The notes beneath the pieces were generated by a model, which was not told the DNA's origin, searched no databases, and saw only the letters and a list, made by a program, of their open reading frames with translations. From Streptomyces althioticus (GTDB lineage: Bacteria; Actinomycetota; Actinomycetes; Streptomycetales; Streptomycetaceae), in the NCBI GenBank assembly GCA_014649355.1, contig BMSW01000013.1:1-64000 (forward strand): DNA of 64,000 bases, given 5' to 3'. The position numbers and the translations under genes are program-made. Below are positions 32,120 to 39,529 of this stretch, piece after piece; positions within the stretch are counted from its first letter, which is position 1, and the number at the start of each line of letters is the position of its first letter.

Positions 32120-33574
32120 CTAAGGCCTGTCCAGGCCCGGGGCGTGCCCCGGTTCGCGCCCGGCGAGCGGCAGGCGGAGTGCGAAGAGGGCTCCGCCCGC
32201 CGGCGCCGCGCCGGCGGTGAGCGTGCCGCCGTGCCGTACGGCGACGTCCCGCGCGATGGCCAGGCCGAGACCGGCCCCGCCGTCGTCGCGGCTGCGTGCC
32301 GCGTCCAGCCGGACGAACCGCTCGAAGATCCGCTCGCGGTCGGCCCCGGCCACCCCCTCGCCGTCGTCGGCGACGCCCACCACGGCCTCGCCGCCCTCCC
32401 GGCGCACGGTCACCGTGATCCGCTCGCGGGCGTGCCGCTCCGCGTTGTCCAGCAGGTTGGCGAGCACCCGCGCGAGCTGGCCGCGTGACCCGGAGACCTC
32501 GACGGGCTCCGCCTCCACCGTGACGCGCTCGCGTCCCGCGGCCGTCTCCCGGGCCAGCGCGGCCAGGTCCACCCGGGTGCCCGCGGGCCGCTCCCCCGCG
32601 TCCAAGCGGGCGAGCAGCAGCAGGTCGGCGGCGAGGTTCTGCAGCCGTACGGTGTCCTCCACCGCGCCGTCCAGGTCGAGCAGTTCGGGGTGGGCGGCCG
32701 CGACCTCCAGCTGGGTGCGCAGCGAGGCGATGGGGCTGCGCAGTTCGTGGGACGCGTCGGCGACGAAGGCACGCTGCCGCTCCACGGAGGCCTCCAGCGC
32801 GGCGAGCGTGGCGTTGGTGGTGCGGGCGAGCCGGGCGATCTCGTCGTGCGTCGCCGGTTCGGGGACGCGGCGGCGGAGGTCCTCGGAGGCGGTGATCGCG
32901 GCCATTTCCCGGCGGATGCCCTCGACCGGGCGCAGGGCCCTTCCGGTGACCAGCCAGGTCACCGCGGCGACGACGCCGAGCAGCAGGGGGAAGCCGATGA
33001 GCATGGCGGTCAGCGCGGTGCCCACGGCGCTGTGTTCGGCGGCCAGCGGGGCTCCCGCGTGGACGGTGAGACGGCCCCGGTCGGGTGTCTCCACCTCGAC
33101 GGCGGCGAAGCGGTAGTCCTCGGTGTCGCCGTCGATGGTGGCGGTGCCGTTGGTGTAGCTCGCGCCGGGGGTGATCTCGCCGGGATCGAGCGAGTCGTCG
33201 TCGCGGTCGTCGTCCTCCCCGTCCCGGTCGTCGTCCGCGTCGGACCGGCCCGGCGCGGGCGTCACCTCGGCAGTGCCGGTCCCGGTGATCCGCTCCAGGT
33301 CCTCCGAGGCCGCGAGCAGGACGCCGTCCTCGTCGGTGATCTGCACGGGGGTGTCCTCGGCGTCCAGCCCGGAGAGCTTGTCGAGGGGCGTACGAGCGGC
33401 CAGTTCGGAGGCGACGGCCTGCGCGGAACGCTCGGCCCGGGTGCCGGCCTCGCCGGTCAGGTTGGCGCGCAGGGACAGCAGGAGCGCGGTGCCGGCCGCG
33501 ACGAGGGCCACGGCGACGACGAGCGTGGCGCCGAGCGTCGCCCGGGAGCGGACCGAGCCGAACAGCCGGCTCAC
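32120..33574 (-). CDS. Sensor histidine kinase with acidic extracytoplasmic loop
   Basis: This 484-residue kinase has a transmembrane helix at about 14-36, a sensor region of about 150 residues, a second helix at about 195-215 (GTALTAMLIGFPLLLGVVAA), HAMP, HisKA with His276 in DASHELRSPIASLR, and an ATPase with LLDNAERHA, DDGEGV and GGAGLGLAIA. The outer loop contains an Asp/Arg-rich stretch at about 110-130 (SDADDDRDGEDDDRDDDS) that looks suited to bind cations. GTG 33574 overlaps the regulator stop by GTGA. The divergent PepSY protein shares the acidic bias, so sensing of metal or an envelope signal is inferred. Confidence 0.88.
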   Translation of the reverse strand: MSRLFGSVRSRATLGATLVVAVALVAAGTALLLSLRANLTGEAGTRAERSAQAVASELAARTPLDKLSGLDAEDTPVQITDEDGVLLAASEDLERITGTGTAEVTPAPGRSDADDDRDGEDDDRDDDSLDPGEITPGASYTNGTATIDGDTEDYRFAAVEVETPDRGRLTVHAGAPLAAEHSAVGTALTAMLIGFPLLLGVVAAVTWLVTGRALRPVEGIRREMAAITASEDLRRRVPEPATHDEIARLARTTNATLAALEASVERQRAFVADASHELRSPIASLRTQLEVAAAHPELLDLDGAVEDTVRLQNLAADLLLLARLDAGERPAGTRVDLAALARETAAGRERVTVEAEPVEVSGSRGQLARVLANLLDNAERHARERITVTVRREGGEAVVGVADDGEGVAGADRERIFERFVRLDAARSRDDGGAGLGLAIARDVAVRHGGTLTAGAAPAGGALFALRLPLAGREPGHAPGLDRP

Positions 33575-34236
33575 GGTGCCGTCTCCAGCCGGTAACCGGC
33601 GCCGCGCACCGTGCGGATGAGGTCCGCGCGGAGCTTGCGGCGCAGGGCGCTGACGTAGACCTCGACGATGTTGGGGTCGCCCTCGTAGGCGAAGTCCCAG
33701 ACGTGCTCGAGGATGTCGGCCTTGGACACCACCTCGCCGGCCCGCAGCACCAGGTGCTCCAGCACGGAGAACTCCTTCGCCGTCAGCTCGGCCTCCTCCT
33801 CGCCGAGCCAGACCCGGCGGGCGGCGGTGTCCACCTTCAGGTCGCCGTGCACATGGACCGGTGACGCGCCCACGGCCCGCCGGCGGCGCAGCAGCGCCTT
33901 CACCCGGGCGACCAGCACCACGTAGGAGAAGGGCTTGGTCAGATAGTCGTCGGCGCCGGTGTCCAGGCCCTCGGCCTCGTCGTACTCGCCGTCCTTGGCG
34001 GTGAGCATCAGGATCGGCACGTCGTACCCGGCGGCGCGCAGGGCGGCGCACACCCGGTAGCCGTTGAGGCCGGGCAGCATGATGTCGAGGATCACCAGGT
34101 CGTACGGCTCGGTCGTGGCCCGGTCCAGCCCCTCCCGGCCGTCGTGCACGACGTCGACGGCGTACCCCTCGGCGGTGAGGCCCTTGGCGAGGGAGAGGGC
34201 GAGGCGCTTTTCGTCCTCGACGATCAAGAGTCGCAT
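33571..34236 (-). CDS. OmpR-type response regulator
   Basis: This 221-residue regulator has receiver residues VEDEKR, Asp51 in YDLVILDIMLPGLNG and Lys in YLTKPFSYVVL, followed by a winged helix (LTAKEFSVLEHLVLRAGEVV, then VYVSALRRKLRADLIRTVRG). ATG 34236 has no strong Shine-Dalgarno. It is divergent from the PepSY gene; repeated CTTCAG elements in the gap are likely binding sites, so it probably controls both directions. The coupled kinase follows. Confidence 0.9.
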   Translation of the reverse strand: MRLLIVEDEKRLALSLAKGLTAEGYAVDVVHDGREGLDRATTEPYDLVILDIMLPGLNGYRVCAALRAAGYDVPILMLTAKDGEYDEAEGLDTGADDYLTKPFSYVVLVARVKALLRRRRAVGASPVHVHGDLKVDTAARRVWLGEEEAELTAKEFSVLEHLVLRAGEVVSKADILEHVWDFAYEGDPNIVEVYVSALRRKLRADLIRTVRGAGYRLETAP

Positions 34237-34256
34237 GGGACCCAGGGTCGCAAAGG

Positions 34257-34297
34257 GAAGCTGAAGATCACTTCAGGCTGCTTCAGCTTCCGCTCAG
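34257..34297. promoter_or_regulatory. OmpR-type repeat site between the regulator and the PepSY gene
   Basis: CTTCAG occurs at 34271-34276 and 34281-34286, a 10-bp period, followed by CTCAG at 34293-34297. GAAGCTGAAG (34257-34266) is also the exact complement of CTTCAGCTTC (34281-34290). Direct repeats of one helical turn are typical for OmpR-family dimers. The site lies about 20-60 bases from the regulator ATG and 62-100 from the PepSY ATG. Confidence 0.6.
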
Positions 34298-34358
34298 CGT
34301 CGGTGGGCGACATTGAATGCCGTACAGCGCGAAGCACACCGACTCGAGAGGAACCCAC

Positions 34359-34955
34359 ATGAAGCGCAACATCGTGATCGCCGTCGTCACGGCCGCGGCA
34401 CTGGTGGGCGGGGGCACGGCGACGGCACTGGCGGTCGCGGGGGACGACGACGACACGACGTCGGTGACGCGCACGGACGACGACAGGGACGACGCCCGCA
34501 ACGACGACCGGGACGGCGCCGCCGCCCCCGCCGCCGGCAAGGTGACCGCCGCGGAGGCCATCGCCGCCGCGCTGGACCACACCCCGGGCACGGCCGTCTC
34601 CGCCGAACTGGACGACGGCTCCTGGGAGATCGACGTCCTCGCCGAGGGCGACACCTGGCACACCGTCAGGATCGCCCCGGACAGCGGAAAGGTGCTGGGC
34701 GCCCAGCAGGACGACGAGGACGACGCCGCCGAGGTGGACGCCGCGCTGAAGAACGCGAAGGTGACGGCCGAACAGGCCGCGAGGACCGCGGAGTCCAAGG
34801 GCACGGTGGTCTCCGTCGACCTGGACGACGACGGCGACGACCGAGGCTGGGAAACGGAGACGCGCGCCTCCGGCGGGGACGAACGGGAATGGAAGGTCGA
34901 CCTGAAGTCCGCCACGGTCACGGCGGACCGGGACGACGACTCCGACGACGACTGA
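34359..34955 (+). CDS. Exported PepSY-domain protein, Asp-rich
   Basis: This 198-residue protein has a signal peptide (residues 1-27, IVIAVVTAAALVGGGTATALA), an Asp-rich stretch (AGDDDDTTSVTRTDDDRDDA), then two PepSY repeats: VTAAEAIAAALDHTPGTAVS to TVRIAPDSGKVLG, and VTAEQAARTAESKGTVVSVD to VDLKSATVTADRD. It ends in acidic DDDSDDD. PepSY proteins bind or inhibit proteases or act as envelope sensors. ATG 34359 follows GAGAGGAAC. It is divergent from the OmpR-type system, whose kinase carries a similar acidic loop, so it is a likely target or accessory sensor. Confidence 0.85.
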   Translation: MKRNIVIAVVTAAALVGGGTATALAVAGDDDDTTSVTRTDDDRDDARNDDRDGAAAPAAGKVTAAEAIAAALDHTPGTAVSAELDDGSWEIDVLAEGDTWHTVRIAPDSGKVLGAQQDDEDDAAEVDAALKNAKVTAEQAARTAESKGTVVSVDLDDDGDDRGWETETRASGGDEREWKVDLKSATVTADRDDDSDDD

Positions 34956-35054
34956 GCTTGGAGCGCGCCGCGTCCCGTGATCTCATGATCACCGACGCGG
35001 CCGCATGAGCATGTCAGTGCGTGGAGCCGGAGGCGGCGTGCGCCCGGGCCGGGC

Positions 35055-36410
35055 GTGTGCGTCACCCGAGCCGCCGGCTCCCTCGCACCAGGACGCCCGT
35101 TGATCGAAGCCGTCTTCCAGGACGAGGTGCCGTTCCTCGTCGTCGCCGTCACGCTCACCCTGGCGGCGGGCCTGCTCGCCTTCCTCGTGTCCCGCCGCCG
35201 TACCGGGGCCCGAAAGGCGACGCTGCACGGCCTGTGGGCGGCCTCCGCCACCGGGCCCGCGCTGCTGACGAGTTGGTCGGGCGGCGGGGGCGCGACCTTC
35301 GAATGCGCCGTCAACCCGGATGTGATGACGGCGCTGACCGGCACCCAGGGACAGCTCAACCTCCTCCTGTTCGTGCCGTACGGCCTGTTCGCCACGCTCG
35401 CCACCCGCCGTCCGCTCTTCGCCGCCGCCACCGGCGCCCTGTTCACCCTCGTCATCGAGACGGCGCAGACCACTGTCCCGTTCGTGAGCCGCCTGTGCGA
35501 CACGGACGACCTGGTCACCAACACACTCGGCACGTGCGGCGGTGCTCTTGCCGGAGCCGTACTGCTCCGGTTGCTGCCCACGGGCGCCCGGGTCGGGCGG
35601 GGGGCCGTCTGCCGTACGGCGGTCGTGTGCGCGCCCGCCCTCGCCCTGACCGCCGTCGTCTGGCTGGCCGGCATCGATCTGGTGCGTCACCCGCAGCCCA
35701 CCGAGGTACCGGCGGCGACGCCGGTCCAGGCGCGGGCCTTGGAGCGGGCGCTGACCGAAGCCTTCGGATCCGCGTACGCCGTCGGCGACAGCATGTTCCT
35801 CGACCACGGAGACGGCACGGGCACGGTGAGCGCCGAGGTCCCCGGCGGGGGCGCGGATCTGTCCTGGCCCGACGGAGAGCGGTTCACGGCTCTCGTCCTC
35901 CCCGGGTACGAGGTCCCCTCCGCCGAGGGCCCCGTGACCGGCCCGGAGGACGCGAGGAAGGTGGCGGTCGCCTACGCGAAGGAGTACGCGCCCTGGGCCG
36001 CGGGCGCCCGCGTCACGGTGCACCGGGCGGAGGACGAAGGCTGGACGGTCTCCTGGCGGCGCCTGCGCGACGGCGTCGTGATGCCGATGCGCCTCGACGT
36101 CACGGTCGCCGCGTCGGGCCGCGTCACCGGCCTCACGGCACGGGGTGCCGCCGACCCGGAACTGCCCGAGCCGCGCGTCGACGAGGCTCGGGCGTGGCAG
36201 ATCTTCGAACGCGCGCAAGGGCTCCGCCCCGGGGAGGGGAAACGGGAGCGGGCCGTACTGCTCGCACAGCGGCGTGACGGGCCGTGGCGCGTCCACTGGC
36301 TGATGACCGTTCACCTGGGCGGGTTTGCGCACACAGGGGTCGTCGACGCGGTCGACGGCAGCGCGCACGAGGTGCCGGTGGCCGACGGGAACGACGTGCC
36401 GTTGCCCTGA
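35055..36410 (+). CDS. VanZ-like membrane protein with large C-terminal extracytoplasmic domain
   Basis: This protein of about 451 residues has an N-terminal membrane part of five or so helices with VanZ hallmarks (FVPYGLFATLATRRPLFAAA, then VIETAQTTVPF and DTDDLVTNTLGTCGGALAG). The C-terminal about 240 residues form a soluble domain with PepSY-like alpha/beta segments (ARKVAVAYAKEYAPWAAGAR, then LDVTVAASGRVTGLTARG). VanZ-like proteins are linked to glycopeptide or lipid-targeting drug tolerance, but this fusion is not one I can assign. GTG 35055 is tentative; TTG 35100 with an upstream AGGACG is a real alternative. It follows the PepSY gene by 99 bases. Confidence 0.65.
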   Translation: MCVTRAAGSLAPGRPLIEAVFQDEVPFLVVAVTLTLAAGLLAFLVSRRRTGARKATLHGLWAASATGPALLTSWSGGGGATFECAVNPDVMTALTGTQGQLNLLLFVPYGLFATLATRRPLFAAATGALFTLVIETAQTTVPFVSRLCDTDDLVTNTLGTCGGALAGAVLLRLLPTGARVGRGAVCRTAVVCAPALALTAVVWLAGIDLVRHPQPTEVPAATPVQARALERALTEAFGSAYAVGDSMFLDHGDGTGTVSAEVPGGGADLSWPDGERFTALVLPGYEVPSAEGPVTGPEDARKVAVAYAKEYAPWAAGARVTVHRAEDEGWTVSWRRLRDGVVMPMRLDVTVAASGRVTGLTARGAADPELPEPRVDEARAWQIFERAQGLRPGEGKRERAVLLAQRRDGPWRVHWLMTVHLGGFAHTGVVDAVDGSAHEVPVADGNDVPLP

Positions 36411-36423
36411 CCCCCTGGGGGTC

Positions 36424-36492
36424 CTCGAACGCCGGACGGGCTGGAGTCAGCCCCTCCGGCGTTTGAGGAGCGGGGTCCGGGGCGGAGCCCCT
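36424..36492. repeat. Dispersed Streptomyces intergenic palindromic repeat (REP-like)
   Basis: CTCGAACGCCGGACGGGCT (36424-36442) pairs with AGCCCCTCCGGCGTTTGAG (36449-36467) with two mismatched positions. A second GGGGTCC/GGAGCCCC part follows to 36492. I recognise the CCGGCGTTTGAG and GGGGCGGAGCCCC segments as a very common intergenic element in Streptomyces. It fills the gap between the VanZ-like gene and meaB and can serve as a bidirectional terminator. Confidence 0.7.
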
Positions 36493-36494
36493 GG

Positions 36495-37451
36495 TCAGTT
36501 GCCCGTCAGGCCCTCGATCAGTTCGTCCGCCGCCCGGTAGGGATCCAGCCGGCCCGCGACGATGCGCTCCGCGAGTGCGTCCAGGCGGCGGTCGCCGTGG
36601 AGGTCGCCGATGCGGCGGCGCAGGGCCGTGACGGCGATCGTCTCGACCTCGTGGGCCGCGCGGGCGCGGCGGCGTTCCGTGAGGACGCCTCGCTCCTCCA
36701 TCCACGCCCGGTGCTTCTCCAGCGCCTCGACGACCTCGTCGACGCCCTCCTGGCGGGCGGCGACCGTCTTGACGATCGGGGGGCGCCAGTCGCCGGGGCC
36801 GCGGGACTCGCCGAGGCCCAGCATGTGGTTCAGCTCGCGGGCGGTGGCGTCCGCGCCGTCGCGGTCGGCCTTGTTGACGACGTAGACGTCGCCGATCTCG
36901 AGGATTCCGGCCTTGGCGGCCTGGATGCCGTCGCCCATGCCGGGGGCGAGGAGGACCACGGAGGTGTCGGCCTGGGAGGCGATCTCCACCTCCGACTGGC
37001 CGACGCCCACCGTCTCGACCAGGATCACGTCGCAGCCGGCCGCGTCCAGGACGCGGATGGCCTGCGGCGCGGCCCAGGCGAGGCCGCCCAGGTGGCCGCG
37101 GGTGGCCATGGAGCGGATGTAGACGCCCGGGTCGGAGGCGTGCTCCGACATCCGGACGCGGTCACCCAGAAGGGCGCCCCCGGAGAAGGGGGAGGACGGG
37201 TCGACGGCCAGGACGCCGACCCGCTTGCCCTGTTTGCGGTACGCGGTCACCAGCGCCGAGGTGGACGTCGACTTGCCGACGCCCGGGGAGCCGGTGAGGC
37301 CGACCACGTAGGCGTTGCCCGCGAGCGGCGCGAGGGCCGCCATGACCTCCCTGAGCTGCGGTGACGCCCCCTCCACCAGGGAGATCAGCCGGGCCACGGC
37401 CCGTGGCCTGCCCTCTCTGGCCTGGGCCACCAGAGTGGAGACGTCCTGCAT
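36495..37451 (-). CDS. meaB: MeaB/ArgK-type GTPase, B12-mutase chaperone
   Basis: This 318-residue G3E GTPase loads and protects B12-dependent acyl-CoA mutases. Motifs: P-loop GLTGSPGVGKSTSTSALV, DPSSPFSGGALLGDR, ETVGVGQSE (Walker B/switch) and NKADRDGAD (base recognition). ATG 37451 is preferred over GTG 37466 because GGAG lies six bases upstream of the ATG. It follows the thiolase gene on the same strand by 40 bases and is near the epimerase. Its client could be methylmalonyl-CoA mutase or the IcmA/IcmB mutase; icmA lies 9 kb away in this window. Confidence 0.9.
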   Translation of the reverse strand: MQDVSTLVAQAREGRPRAVARLISLVEGASPQLREVMAALAPLAGNAYVVGLTGSPGVGKSTSTSALVTAYRKQGKRVGVLAVDPSSPFSGGALLGDRVRMSEHASDPGVYIRSMATRGHLGGLAWAAPQAIRVLDAAGCDVILVETVGVGQSEVEIASQADTSVVLLAPGMGDGIQAAKAGILEIGDVYVVNKADRDGADATARELNHMLGLGESRGPGDWRPPIVKTVAARQEGVDEVVEALEKHRAWMEERGVLTERRRARAAHEVETIAVTALRRRIGDLHGDRRLDALAERIVAGRLDPYRAADELIEGLTGN

Positions 37452-37491
37452 CACAGCTCCGTTCACGTAAGGGAAGTCGGCAACAACCTGG

Positions 37492-38715
37492 TCAGGCCTT
37501 GGGTACCCGCACGATCAGCGCGTCACCCTGGCCGCCGCCACCGCACAGCGCCGCGGCGCCGACACCGCCGCCGCGCCGCTTCAGCTCCAGCGCCAGGTGC
37601 AGCACCAGCCGCGCGCCGGACATCCCGATCGGGTGACCGAGGGCGATGGCGCCACCGTTGACGTTCACCTTTTCGGTGGAAACGCCGAGGTCCTTCATTG
37701 ACTGGACGGCAACCGCGGCGAAGGCCTCGTTGATCTCGATCAGGTCGAGGTCGGAGACCTCCAGGCCCTCCTTCTCGAGGGCGTGCCGGATGGCGTTCGA
37801 CGGCTGCGACTGGAGCGAGTTGTCGGGGCCGGCCACGTTGCCGTGGGCGCCGATCTCGGCGATCCACTCCAGGCCCAGTTCCTGCGCCTTGGCCTTGCTC
37901 ATCACGACCACGGCGGCGGCGCCGTCGGAGATCTGCGAGGAGGAGCCGGCGGTGATGGTGCCGTCCTTGGCGAAGGCCGGGCGCAGCTTGCCGAGGGACT
38001 CGGCGGTGGTGTCACCGCGGATGCCCTCGTCCTTGCTGAAGAGCACCGGGTCGCCCTTGCGCTGCGGGATCTCGACCGGGGTGATCTCGGCCTCGAAGAG
38101 GCCGTTCTTCTGCGCGGCGGCGGCCCGCTGGTGGGACAGGGCGGCGATCTCGTCCTGCTCGGGACGGGCGATGCCGAGGCGGGTGTTGTGCTTCTCCGTG
38201 GACTCGCCCATGGCGATGTTCTCGAAGGAGTCGGTCAGGCCGTCGTGCGCCATCGCGTCGAGTACCTGCACCGCGCCGTACTTGTAGCCCTCGCGGGACT
38301 TCGGCAGCAGGTGGGGGGCGTTGGTCATGGACTCCTGGCCGCCGGCCACGACCACGTCGAACTCGCCCGCGCGGATGAGCTGGTCGGCCAGCGCGATGGC
38401 GTCGAGGCCGGAGAGGCACACCTTGTTGATGGTGAGCGCCGGGACGTTCATCGGGATGCCGGCCTTCACGGCGGCCTGGCGCGCCGGGATCTGCCCCGCC
38501 CCGGCCTGGAGCACCTGCCCCATGATCACGTACTGGACCTGGTCGCCGCCGATCCCCGCACGGTCGAGGGCGGCCTTGATCGCGAAGCCGCCGAGGTCGG
38601 CTCCGGAGAACGACTTCAGCGAACCGAGCAGCCGACCCATCGGGGTGCGGGCGCCCGCGACGATGACGGACGTCGTGCCGTTCGTTGCGGATGTTGCAGA
38701 TGATGCAGAAGTCAT
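37492..38715 (-). CDS. Acetyl-CoA C-acetyltransferase (thiolase)
   Basis: This 407-residue thiolase forms or cleaves acetoacetyl-CoA or a related 3-ketoacyl-CoA. Catalytic residues are seen: Cys100 in NKVCLSGLDAIALAD, His in ALGHPIGMSGAR and Cys in LCGGGGQGDAL, with NEAFAAV. The N-terminus carries about a dozen extra Ser/Ala/Thr residues. It probably heads the operon with meaB and is divergent from the epimerase gene, so acetoacetyl-CoA formation, ethylmalonyl-CoA-type metabolism and methylmalonyl-CoA handling are adjacent. Chain-length preference cannot be read off. Confidence 0.93.
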   Translation of the reverse strand: MTSASSATSATNGTTSVIVAGARTPMGRLLGSLKSFSGADLGGFAIKAALDRAGIGGDQVQYVIMGQVLQAGAGQIPARQAAVKAGIPMNVPALTINKVCLSGLDAIALADQLIRAGEFDVVVAGGQESMTNAPHLLPKSREGYKYGAVQVLDAMAHDGLTDSFENIAMGESTEKHNTRLGIARPEQDEIAALSHQRAAAAQKNGLFEAEITPVEIPQRKGDPVLFSKDEGIRGDTTAESLGKLRPAFAKDGTITAGSSSQISDGAAAVVVMSKAKAQELGLEWIAEIGAHGNVAGPDNSLQSQPSNAIRHALEKEGLEVSDLDLIEINEAFAAVAVQSMKDLGVSTEKVNVNGGAIALGHPIGMSGARLVLHLALELKRRGGGVGAAALCGGGGQGDALIVRVPKA

Positions 38716-38862
38716 GAGCTGCGGTCCCCTTCCGGCTGCACAGCCGAGGAGTGAACGAGGGTTTACTTCGAATGTACTGACGCGCGGGCGACCCCGTCAT
38801 CGGCCTTTCGGTGTGATCGCGCGCACGTTGCGTAACCGCCCCGAGGGCGCTGCACTGATTCC

Positions 38863-39303
38863 ATGCTGACGCGAATCGACCACATCGGGATCGCCTGCTT
38901 CGACCTCGACAAGACCGTGGAGTTCTACCGCTCCACCTACGGCTTCGAGGTGTTCCACTCGGAGGTCAACGAGGAGCAGGGCGTGCGCGAGGCCATGCTC
39001 AAGATCAACGAGACCTCGGACGGCGGTGCCTCCTACCTGCAGCTCCTCGAGCCGACCCGCGAGGACTCCACCGTCGCCAAGTGGCTCGCGAAGAACGGCG
39101 AGGGCGTCCACCACATCGCTTTCGGTACGGCGGACGTCGACGCGGAGGCGGCCGGCATCAAGGAGAAGGGCGTACGCGTTCTGTACGAAGAGCCCCGGCG
39201 CGGTTCCATGGGGTCACGGATCACCTTCCTGCACCCGAAGGACTGCCACGGCGTACTGACAGAACTGGTCACTTCCGCGCCCGTTGAGTCGTCCGAGCAC
39301 TGA
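38863..39303 (+). CDS. mce: Methylmalonyl-CoA epimerase
   Basis: This 146-residue glyoxalase-fold enzyme interconverts (2R)- and (2S)-methylmalonyl-CoA. It has the paired beta-alpha-beta motifs and metal ligands typical of the family: His7 in RIDHIGIACFDLDKTVEFY, YLQLLEP, the second His in EGVHHIAFGTADVDAE, and Glu in KDCHGVLTELV. ATG 38863 gives the conserved N-terminus. It is divergent from thiolase-meaB. The scy promoter starts at its stop codon, so scy is transcribed separately. Confidence 0.93.
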   Translation: MLTRIDHIGIACFDLDKTVEFYRSTYGFEVFHSEVNEEQGVREAMLKINETSDGGASYLQLLEPTREDSTVAKWLAKNGEGVHHIAFGTADVDAEAAGIKEKGVRVLYEEPRRGSMGSRITFLHPKDCHGVLTELVTSAPVESSEH

Positions 39304-39329
39304 CCCACGTACATAAGGGCCGGTAGGGT
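39300..39329 (+). promoter_or_regulatory. Candidate scy promoter
   Basis: CTGACC (39300-39305, overlapping the mce stop) and TAGGGT (39324-39329) are 18 bp apart. This would give a 5' leader of about 190 bases before the scy GTG, long for this window. Confidence 0.5.
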
Positions 39330-39529
39330 TGGGTCTGGTCGCCGCTCGAAGCGTGGTGACCGAGTCCCGTCGTGTTCGGCGACGGGATCGCCGGGGCCGG
39401 GTGGCGGGGGGCGAGCGCGGGGCAGCAGCCCATGCTCCGCCGATGATCTGACACCATTCCCCGGGGGCTCCGTTCGGGATGGGCGGAGCTCGGCCAGACT
39501 TGCGACCAGGGGACGGATGGGACCGCGCA

